From positions 1-5,262 of the forward strand of contig VBIS01000199.1 in assembly GCA_005880605.1 (NCBI GenBank): a stretch of 5,262 bases of DNA, in the 5' to 3' direction. This document shows positions 1 to 5,262 of this stretch, one piece after another. The notes below the pieces were generated by a model. The model was not told where the DNA came from. It searched no databases and saw only the letters and a list, made by a program, of their open reading frames with translations. A program made the translations under genes and the position numbers. How positions within the stretch are numbered: position 1 is the first letter of the stretch; each line of letters starts with the position of its first letter. The DNA comes from Chloroflexota bacterium (lineage in GTDB: Bacteria > Chloroflexota > Dormibacteria > CF-121).

Positions 1-2467
1 GATCGCCAATGCGTCTTGCAATGGCGCGAAGGCGATTACTGACCGAGCTGGCTGCGCCCTTCAGGCGATTCATCAGGAAGTTCGAGACGAATTCGACCGC
101 GGCGATCGCCCCCGCCGCAACCGCCTTCGCGAACTGCGGACCAGCCGTACCGAGCTTGACTTGCTTCAGGAAGGCGAAGAACGCCTCAAAGGCATGCAAG
201 ATCCGACCCAATGAACCCCACGCCGCTTGGATTGACTGGATGATCGTGATGATTGCGCCGACGGCTGGGACGATCAGCGACATGAGTTTTTCGATCAAGA
301 GGGCGATGAGAATGCCCGGAATGGCGGCTTTGAGCCCCTCCCACACCATGCCGGCGATTTCGCTAAACGAAATCCCGCCACGCTGGAGGAGGTGCCAAAT
401 CGCCTGGCCGACGCCGACCACCTCTTGGACCTTGTCCGTGAACCAGCCCTGCACGGCGGTCTTGATTTCGACCCAGAGGTAGTTGCGAATCCCATCGCGT
501 ACTCCGGAAGCAAGGTTCGAGAGCCACTGCCCAGGGCCCGCCGCAATGTCCTTCACGAGGACAGCAAACGTGCCGAAGGCGGCGAGCGCTCCTTTCGCGA
601 AGGCGAGTGCACCCTGCACCGTGGCCCGGACACTGTCGAGCGCGGCCTGCTTGCCCTGATGGAGGAGTCCGATCGCAGCCGAGAGGGCGGTGCCCAGGAG
701 ATTCAGCGCGCCCTGGACGACTTGCTTCAACCCATTGGCCAGCTTGTTGACGACGGCCTCCGCGGCGGCAATGCGGTCCTGGATTGCTTTTCGGAATCGA
801 CTGCGCAGCGCGGGCAACGCGACGAGCACGCGGTCGCCGATTGCCACAAGGAGGCTGCCGGCAGCGCGAATCGCGCCGACGATCGTCTGGCGAGCGCGCT
901 CCATGACGGCCGTCGCCAGCTGCTGCGCCGTCTCGATCGCGCTGCGGACCAGTTGTTTTGCCCGGTCGAAGACCGATTGGACGGCCTGTTTGGCCTTGTC
1001 GAACAGAGATTGCGCTGCTGACCCGATGGCGCCTATCAGCCCGCCCGGGCCCTGCGCCTTCTGGCGTTCAGCGGCGGCTTGTTGTTCGCCTTCGTGCCGG
1101 GCGCGTTCGGCGGCGGCTTGTCCCTCGCGGTAATGGGACGCGGCCTGCTGCTCGGCGACGGCCCTTTCCTGGGCAACCGTCTGTATCGCCTCGCCGGTTC
1201 TTGCGTCGGCTTCGCTTTGGGCGCCGGCCACGAGCTGTTGCTGCGCGCCAGTCCACTGACGACGCACCCCGAGCACTTCGCGCTTGGCCGCGGCTCGTTC
1301 GCCGGTTTGCTCCTGACTATTCGTCTGTTCGAGCTGCGTCATCTCGGCGTCGGCTTTGGCGCGCTCGCCGGCGGTCCGTTGTGCGTAGTCCTGTCGCTGG
1401 CTCGCAAGCGAAGACAAACCAACGCCGACGGCGCCCTGGATCTCGACGCCCTTCTCCTCCTCGGCGATGATCGACGCAGCCTGATCGTCCTCAGCGCCTT
1501 CTGGCGCACCGGCCGCGTGACCGTTCGCGCCCGGCGATTGTGCGACCGCCGCTCGTAGCGTTTCGGCTGGGACGGTCGGGAAGATCTCGTCCTCCCCGAG
1601 AGGATGTGCAGCGTCCTGCTGACCACTCTTGTGCTCTAGCTCGAGGCCGGCCCGGAGATGACTGCGATGCTGTTGGACTGATCCGGGGTCTGCCGATCCC
1701 TCGAGCGGAAGTTGGGGGAGAGGCCCCGGCTTTAGCTCAAGGCCGCTATCCGATGCCACCGGGGCGCGAATCTCTACATCGCGCCCTGCTGGCTGCGCTG
1801 GAATGCTCGTAGGCGGTCGCTCTTCGGGCACGATGCGGGTCGACGCCGGTGACTCGACCGTCGATGGCGCGCCCGGATGGCGCGGCCGCTGCGGTGGGCT
1901 CGCGGCGAGCCGTTGATGCTCGTGGGTCGCCTGGCGGTCGACAGCCCCCGAGACCGCGGTCAACGAGCTCAGCAGTTGCGCTGGCGGAAGGCTGCCAACC
2001 CTGGTGGCCTCAGCAAGCTCGGCCTGCGCATCCTGGGCGACGAGTTCGCGTTCATCGGTGGACTCCGCCTGGGCCGCTGCGGGCGCGGCTTCAGCGGTGC
2101 TGTCGAGTTCGGCGAGTTCGTCGTCGCTCTCGCCGACGCGAGGAGCTACCGTCGGTGCTTCAGGGGGCGAAGCCTCGCTGGTCCCCGTCTCGACGGCCAC
2201 CGCCTCAGCCGGTCGCTCCGGCGCTTCGACCTGTTCGGGCTGGTGCGAGCGCGCGATCAGGTCAGCGACGGCAGCGTTGCCAGCGCGCGCTTGGAGGCCG
2301 AGTAGAAATCGAGGATGGAGCAGCGCCGGACGTGCCACGGCCACCTCTGCAGCGGGCATCGAGCCGGCCCGATCCCCCTTCGACAGCGTGCCGTCCTGGC
2401 GCTGGGGTTCGGCCCCATGCGCTGTAGCTTTCTCCTCCGCTTCGTGCTCGACGACGGTCGCTGGCAC
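1..2467 (-). CDS. Large coiled-coil/helical protein, probably contractile-injection-system-associated cargo or scaffold (C-terminus beyond window)
   Basis: I read this minus-strand frame by hand: it has no stop from the TGA at 2500-2498 to the left edge, giving 822 visible residues from GTG 2467. Layout: a short polar N-terminus; an LQARAGNAAVADLIAR motif at about residues 58-73, the LQ..GNAAV type common in DUF4157/eCIS-linked proteins; an acidic, Pro/Ala-rich, probably disordered linker (about 75-322); a Gln/Glu/Ala-rich coiled coil (about 325-472); a Gly break (GPGG, 473-476); then long amphipathic helices (483-822), with a hydrophobic stretch near 712-742 and an aromatic block at 749-801 (AWGSLGRILHAFEAFFAFL, then VEFVSNFL). 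I recall this C-terminal pattern from large eCIS-locus proteins. The HELTHVVQ metallopeptidase-like motif of DUF4157 is absent from the visible part. GTG 2467 is the first usual start after the stop; ATG 2359 is the alternative (an AAGGGGG lies 14 bp upstream), but the intervening codons look coding. It lies 25 bp after the regulator gene, so it is probably cotranscribed. Whether it is effector, scaffold or tail component is unknown. Confidence 0.85.
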   Translation of the reverse strand, partial: MPATVVEHEAEEKATAHGAEPQRQDGTLSKGDRAGSMPAAEVAVARPALLHPRFLLGLQARAGNAAVADLIARSHQPEQVEAPERPAEAVAVETGTSEASPPEAPTVAPRVGESDDELAELDSTAEAAPAAAQAESTDERELVAQDAQAELAEATRVGSLPPAQLLSSLTAVSGAVDRQATHEHQRLAASPPQRPRHPGAPSTVESPASTRIVPEERPPTSIPAQPAGRDVEIRAPVASDSGLELKPGPLPQLPLEGSADPGSVQQHRSHLRAGLELEHKSGQQDAAHPLGEDEIFPTVPAETLRAAVAQSPGANGHAAGAPEGAEDDQAASIIAEEEKGVEIQGAVGVGLSSLASQRQDYAQRTAGERAKADAEMTQLEQTNSQEQTGERAAAKREVLGVRRQWTGAQQQLVAGAQSEADARTGEAIQTVAQERAVAEQQAASHYREGQAAAERARHEGEQQAAAERQKAQGPGGLIGAIGSAAQSLFDKAKQAVQSVFDRAKQLVRSAIETAQQLATAVMERARQTIVGAIRAAGSLLVAIGDRVLVALPALRSRFRKAIQDRIAAAEAVVNKLANGLKQVVQGALNLLGTALSAAIGLLHQGKQAALDSVRATVQGALAFAKGALAAFGTFAVLVKDIAAGPGQWLSNLASGVRDGIRNYLWVEIKTAVQGWFTDKVQEVVGVGQAIWHLLQRGGISFSEIAGMVWEGLKAAIPGILIALLIEKLMSLIVPAVGAIITIIQSIQAAWGSLGRILHAFEAFFAFLKQVKLGTAGPQFAKAVAAGAIAAVEFVSNFLMNRLKGAASSVSNRLRAIARRIGD
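1064..1120 (-). repeat. Imperfect 39-bp-spaced repeat within the coiled-coil coding region
   Basis: Plus-strand 1064-1081 and 1103-1120 match at 17 of 18 bases (GCGTTC[A/G]GCGGCGGCTTG). On the coding strand they encode two QAAAER-type blocks 13 residues apart in the coiled coil of the large minus-strand protein. This is an in-frame internal duplication of a helical segment, not a mobile repeat. Confidence 0.5.
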
Positions 2468-2492
2468 GATGCGCCCAGAGCCCCGAAAGGTC

Positions 2493-3143
2493 CTAGATCA
2501 AGCCCTGTCTCAGCGCGTAGGCGACCGCCTGGGTGCGGTTCCGCAGGTTGAGCCGGCTGGTCACATCGTGGACGATATTCTTGACGGTGCGCTCCGAATA
2601 GAACAGGCGACGGCCGACGTCAGCGGTGTCGAGGCCATCGGCGAGCAGCTTCAGGACTTTGATTTCGCGATCGGTGAGCACGGCGAAGCTCAGACCACGA
2701 GGATTCAAGACCTGGCGCTGCAAGCGGCCAACCTGATCGAGCAGGCGCCCGAGCAAGTCCGGCGACAGCGCGCCCTCGCCTCCGGCTGCGGCGCGGATGG
2801 CTTCGAAAAGATTCTCGGGCGTTGCCTGGTTGCGGCGGAGCACGCCGCGCGCGCCCGCTTCGAGCGCACTTAGCAGCCCCGTGTCGTCGACCCGGGTCAC
2901 GATGAGCACCACGCGCTCGACGCCGCGTCGCTTCAAGGCCCTGATCGTTTGCGCGGTCTCCTCGTCCATCTGGTCGGCGACGACGAGCGCAACGACGTCA
3001 GCATCGACCTGGCGCTCTTCTACCGTTTCCAGGCCGTGATTCGAACGCAGCTGGCTGGCGATGCCGGCGCGCGAAACGGGGTCGGATGCGGCGACGAAAA
3101 CGCGCGTACGGTCGGTTAATACACTCGGGCGAGTTGCGATCAC
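2493..3143 (-). CDS. LuxR/NarL-family transcriptional regulator with degenerate receiver domain
   Basis: A 216-residue DNA-binding regulator. Residues 14-135 form a receiver-like fold (strand VFVAA at 15-19, VVLIVT at 78-83, EAGARGVL at 95-102). Residues 156-216 are a clear LuxR-type helix-turn-helix: LTDREIKVLKLLADG, then SERTVKNIVHDVTSRL as the recognition-helix region, then LNLRNRTQAVAYALRQGLI. The receiver lacks the phosphorylation chemistry: the usual acidic pair is Ala19-Ser20, the phosphoacceptor position falls on Val54, the conserved Lys is Arg104, and the stretch that normally holds helix 2 is about ten residues short. Only Thr83 fits the usual Thr/Ser. It is therefore unlikely to be a conventional two-component output. 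From memory, close relatives occur in actinobacterial CIS loci. I chose GTG 3143 because GAGGAGG lies 8 bp upstream; the GTG at 3227 would add 28 unstructured residues and place the coding region over the operator-like repeats. No histidine kinase gene is adjacent. Confidence 0.93.
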   Translation of the reverse strand: MIATRPSVLTDRTRVFVAASDPVSRAGIASQLRSNHGLETVEERQVDADVVALVVADQMDEETAQTIRALKRRGVERVVLIVTRVDDTGLLSALEAGARGVLRRNQATPENLFEAIRAAAGGEGALSPDLLGRLLDQVGRLQRQVLNPRGLSFAVLTDREIKVLKLLADGLDTADVGRRLFYSERTVKNIVHDVTSRLNLRNRTQAVAYALRQGLI

Positions 3144-3151
3144 GGCCTCTT

Positions 3152-3158
3152 CCTCCTC
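3152..3158 (-). promoter_or_regulatory. Strong Shine-Dalgarno site of the LuxR-type regulator
   Basis: The minus strand reads GAGGAGG here, with 8 bp to the GTG at 3143-3141. This near-perfect anti-16S match decides the start of the regulator in favour of the internal GTG over the upstream GTG at 3227. Confidence 0.8.
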
Positions 3159-3214
3159 GATGACGGCGCCCCTGCCTCTTTCTAACTGCGCCACTGACGA
3201 GTCTGATGCGGTGC

Positions 3215-3246
3215 ACTTTCCGGGCACTTAACGGGGACTTAACGGG
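3215..3246. repeat. Three direct 10-bp repeats at 11-bp period, candidate operator
   Basis: The plus strand reads ACTTTCCGGG (3215-3224), ACTTAACGGG (3226-3235) and ACTTAACGGG (3237-3246). The last two copies are identical and the first differs at two central bases. The start-to-start distance is exactly 11 bp each time, close to one helical turn, so all copies face the same side of the DNA. The array lies 71 bp upstream of the regulator GTG and 59 bp before the TATGAT of the rightward gene, where one factor could control both directions. The binding protein is not known; the neighbouring LuxR-type regulator is an obvious candidate, although NarL-family proteins more often bind inverted sites. 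Confidence 0.7.
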
Positions 3247-3305
3247 CAGCGCGTGATGCCTGCAGGTGTGCCTCTCGGGCTATGGTCCGGTCACCGAGCG
3301 CTACC

Positions 3306-3311
3306 TATGAT
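3306..3311 (+). promoter_or_regulatory. Candidate -10 element of a leaderless promoter
   Basis: TATGAT differs from the TATAAT consensus at one base and ends 9 bp before the ATG at 3321. Transcription would start at or within about three bases of that ATG, giving an mRNA without a leader, which fits the absence of a Shine-Dalgarno sequence before 3321. No convincing -35 hexamer is visible 16-18 bp upstream (around 3282-3289). Confidence 0.5.
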
Positions 3312-3320
3312 GCGAACGCC

Positions 3321-4553
3321 ATGGCTGTTACTGCCACGCTTGCCAGCAAGGCTGTCACTGTCACACCCGGTGGCGAGGCGGTCACCGAAATTCGCATCCG
3401 CAACTCCGGAACTGTCGTCGACCAGTTCACGGTGGAAGTGTTGGGCGATGCGTCCGCGTGGGCGCTCGTCGAGCCGGCAGTAGTACCGCTCTTTCCAGGG
3501 GCGGAGGCGGTGGCGCGCGTCAAGTTCAAACCACCGAAGTCATCCAGCGTTCTTGCCAGGGCCATCCCCTTTGCCGTCCGGGTCAAATCCCGGGAAGACG
3601 CCCGTGCCTCGCTGGTCGAAGAGGGTGTCGTCGAGGTCGGGCCGTTCAACGAAACGACCGCCGAACTGATCCCGCGGACCGCGAAAGGCAGCTCGCATGC
3701 GCGAGCCCAACTCGCCCTCGACAACCGAGGCAATGTGCGCATCAATGCCCGGCTGACAGCGGCCGACCCCGATCGAAAGCTCAACTTCACGATCACGCCG
3801 CCGGCGCTGACCGCGGAACCAGGAACCGCGAGCTTTGCCTCGATTCGGATCAACCCGCGCCAGCGTTACCTCAGCGGTCCACCGAAACTCGCGCCGTACA
3901 AGGTCAACATCCACCAGGACGGTCTGCCCACGATCACCGTCGACGGCTCGATGCAGCAGGAAGGACTGATACCATCCTGGCTGCTTCCGGCGGTCATCGG
4001 GCTGGCCGCGTTGCTGCTGGTGCTCGCGATTCTGTGGTTCGTCTTGCTGAAGCCCAGCCTCTCGAGCCTGGCAAAGGATGCGGTGGCGCCCCAGACGTCG
4101 GCACTGCAGCAGCAGGTCAACACGTTGAAAGCGGCGAATCCGGTGCCCGTGACCGGCGGCGGAGCTGGAGGGGCAACGGGCCCCAACCCCGTCAAGGGCG
4201 ATGTCTGGTCGTCGCGCCTGGCGGTCAACTCGCAAGCGACACCCGCGCAGTTGGAGAGCGCGATCACGGTGCCACAAGGGGGAGGCCTGGCGGTCACCGA
4301 CCTGGTCTTCGAGAACCCCAGCGGCAACAGCGGCACCGTCTATCTCGTTCGTCGCGAGGCGAACAAACCCGACCAGGTGCTGCTCGTCCTGCGGCTCGAG
4401 AACTTCCGTGACCTCGATTTCCACTTTGTCACGCCGCTCGTCTTCAAAGAGAGCCAGACGATGACGTTCAACTGCAGCCCCGATCCAAGCGGGAGCCTGT
4501 GTAACGCCTCCGTCTACTACAGCGGATACTTCAAAAACCCGCCGAGTAGCTAA
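3321..4553 (+). CDS. Single-pass membrane protein with two N-terminal Ig-like (COG1470-like) domains
   Basis: A 410-residue protein with no N-terminal signal peptide. Residues 1-105 and about 106-212 look like two beta-sandwich domains of the NEW3/COG1470 kind, with patterns such as VTVTPGGEAVTEIRIRNSG and LALDNRGNVRINARL. One hydrophobic helix covers about 220-243 (WLLPAVIGLAALLLVLAILW and on), followed by KP, a short helical stretch (SALQQQVNTLKAA), a Gly-rich hinge (GGGAGGATG) and a C-terminal beta-rich domain. The only two cysteines, C385 and C394, lie in that last domain and could form a disulfide, which suggests an N-in/C-out topology. This layout recalls the CIS-linked membrane protein CisA of Streptomyces; that is an analogy, not a demonstrated homology. 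ATG 3321 is preferred because it begins right at the first domain and follows a TATGAT element; ATG 3282 would add 13 unlike residues. The stop overlaps the next start by one base. Confidence 0.87.
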   Translation: MAVTATLASKAVTVTPGGEAVTEIRIRNSGTVVDQFTVEVLGDASAWALVEPAVVPLFPGAEAVARVKFKPPKSSSVLARAIPFAVRVKSREDARASLVEEGVVEVGPFNETTAELIPRTAKGSSHARAQLALDNRGNVRINARLTAADPDRKLNFTITPPALTAEPGTASFASIRINPRQRYLSGPPKLAPYKVNIHQDGLPTITVDGSMQQEGLIPSWLLPAVIGLAALLLVLAILWFVLLKPSLSSLAKDAVAPQTSALQQQVNTLKAANPVPVTGGGAGGATGPNPVKGDVWSSRLAVNSQATPAQLESAITVPQGGGLAVTDLVFENPSGNSGTVYLVRREANKPDQVLLVLRLENFRDLDFHFVTPLVFKESQTMTFNCSPDPSGSLCNASVYYSGYFKNPPSS

Positions 4554-4555
4554 TG
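4551..4555 (+). promoter_or_regulatory. TAATG stop-start overlap (translational coupling)
   Basis: The TAA stop of the membrane protein (4551-4553) shares its last base with the ATG of the next gene (4553-4555); a second in-frame ATG follows at 4556. No clear Shine-Dalgarno sequence precedes it, so reinitiation by ribosomes finishing the upstream gene is the likely way translation starts. Confidence 0.75.
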
Positions 4556-5262
4556 ATGCGACGCGTCCAGCTGGCCGCGGCCGCCGTTGGAGCAGGAATT
4601 CTGGTCGCCACGCTCTTCGCTGGCCACGCGCTCGCCGCGCAAATCGGATTGAGCCCAACCTTTCCCGCTTCGCGCATTCAGGTCGACCCGGCGCCCACGA
4701 CGCTCAAGATGCCAGGCCCAACCACGGTTACCGCGATCGTTGAGGACTGGCAAGGCGCCGCCATCGCGAAAGTGCCGGTCAGCTTCACCATCCTGAGCGG
4801 GCCCAACAAGGGCAAGAGCCTGCCGGCGGCCACCACCAACAAAGATGGCCGAGTAACGCTTACCTACTCGAACAGCTTCGAGCCAGGCATCGACGCAATC
4901 CAGGCCAGCTTCACCGATGGCCTGGAGGTCCACAAGAGCAACAGGCACTTCGTGCTGTGGCTCAGCGGACCGCCGGCGACCGCGATCCCATCCCCGGCGA
5001 CGATTCGGGTGACACCGACCTGCTTTCAGCCAGCGACCGCGGTGACTGCGGCATCGAACGTCTTCAGGAAAGTGGCACCGCACACAACGCCCAAGCCGGG
5101 CTCCGGCGCGGCGGCAGGGCCGCCCCCGCCTGAGAAGACGATCGCCAATGTCACCGGCGACAACTTCAATCCGTTCAGCGCAGTCCTCGTCACGTTCGAC
5201 GCCGGGCCCGGCGGGAGCCCGCAAAGCTTCGAAGCCCAGACCGATGTGTTTGGGCATTTCAG
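4553..5262 (+). CDS. Secreted protein with invasin-type Big-1 Ig-like domain (C-terminus beyond window)
   Basis: 236 residues are visible, open to the right edge. The N-terminus is a classic Sec signal peptide: MMRR, a hydrophobic core (about 7-23), then GHALA with likely cleavage after Ala28. Residues about 36-138 match a bacterial Ig-like Big-1 domain: TVTAIVEDWQG, then VPVSFTILSGPNKG, then TNKDGRVTLTYS and GIDAIQASF, the usual GPN.G and D..G.....Y signature of invasin/intimin-type repeats. A Pro/Thr/Ala/Gly-rich linker (140-195) follows, with one cysteine at 157. A second beta-rich unit opens near residue 197 (VTGDNFNPFSAVLVTFDAG) and resembles an IPT/TIG-like or similar Ig fold, cut by the window edge. 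No lipobox is seen after the signal peptide. It is translationally coupled to the membrane protein, so the two probably act together at the cell surface. Its binding partner is unknown. Confidence 0.88.
   Translation, partial: MMRRVQLAAAAVGAGILVATLFAGHALAAQIGLSPTFPASRIQVDPAPTTLKMPGPTTVTAIVEDWQGAAIAKVPVSFTILSGPNKGKSLPAATTNKDGRVTLTYSNSFEPGIDAIQASFTDGLEVHKSNRHFVLWLSGPPATAIPSPATIRVTPTCFQPATAVTAASNVFRKVAPHTTPKPGSGAAAGPPPPEKTIANVTGDNFNPFSAVLVTFDAGPGGSPQSFEAQTDVFGHF

Noticed and set aside
392..1021. Plus-strand 209-residue open frame opposite the large minus-strand gene
   Set aside because: It uses the complementary triplets of the minus-strand codons, has no domain-like pattern, and is explained by high GC; the opposite strand gives a coherent coiled-coil/helical protein.
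2468..2492. Terminator between the regulator and the large gene
   Set aside because: Only 25 bp with no hairpin plus T-run; the two genes are more likely cotranscribed.
2004..2873. Plus-strand 289-residue open frame
   Set aside because: It spans antisense to both the large gene and the LuxR-type regulator, is Ser/Ala/Arg-rich without motifs, and would conflict with the clear HTH on the other strand.
3179..3184. TAGAAA on the minus strand as a -10 element for the regulator
   Set aside because: A poor match and no -35 at suitable spacing, so I do not call a promoter there although one must exist nearby.
3458..4411. Plus-strand 317-residue frame overlapping the membrane protein
   Set aside because: Arg/Gly/Pro-rich frame-shifted shadow of the real gene with no domain pattern.
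3540..4658. Minus-strand 372-residue open frame
   Set aside because: It is antisense to the membrane protein and the next gene's signal peptide; the Arg-rich composition without motifs is a GC artefact.
4550..5257. Minus-strand 235-residue open frame
   Set aside because: It lies antisense to a protein with a clear signal peptide and Big-1 domain, and has no recognisable features of its own.

Overview
The window is GC-rich, with strong G/C preference at third codon positions, and is almost fully coding. Its style (GTG starts, a probably leaderless promoter, alanine/valine-rich proteins) fits a high-GC bacterium such as Chloroflexota or Actinomycetota. The phylum is an inference; no rRNA or marker gene is present.

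There are four genes in two divergent units around a 177-bp regulatory region (3144-3320). To the left, on the minus strand, a LuxR/NarL-type regulator with a degenerate receiver domain (3143 to 2493) is followed after 25 bp by a very large gene that runs off the left edge (2467 to <1). At least 822 residues of the latter are visible: an LQ..GNAAV motif, a disordered acidic/Pro/Ala-rich linker, a long coiled coil, and a long helical, partly hydrophobic region. To the right, on the plus strand, a single-pass membrane protein (3321-4553) with two N-terminal Ig-like domains overlaps by one base (TAATG) a secreted protein with an invasin-type Big-1 Ig-like domain, which runs off the right edge (4553 to >5262).

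No structural phage-tail gene lies in the window. Even so, the regulator type, the GNAAV/coiled-coil/helical giant and the Ig-TM-extracytoplasmic membrane protein together resemble the accessory part of extracellular or cytoplasmic contractile injection system (eCIS/CIS) loci of Actinomycetota and Chloroflexota. My reading is that the regulator controls the locus, the giant protein is a cargo, effector or scaffold of the particle, and the membrane and secreted Ig-like proteins link the particle to the envelope or form a surface module. This rests on family recognition by eye and should be tested against the flanking genes.

The strongest non-coding signal is a set of three 10-bp direct repeats at an exact 11-bp period (3215-3246) between the divergent genes, a likely shared operator. 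A TATGAT hexamer ends 9 bp before the preferred ATG of the membrane gene and suggests leaderless transcription. No tRNA, rRNA, CRISPR array, IS element or terminator was seen.
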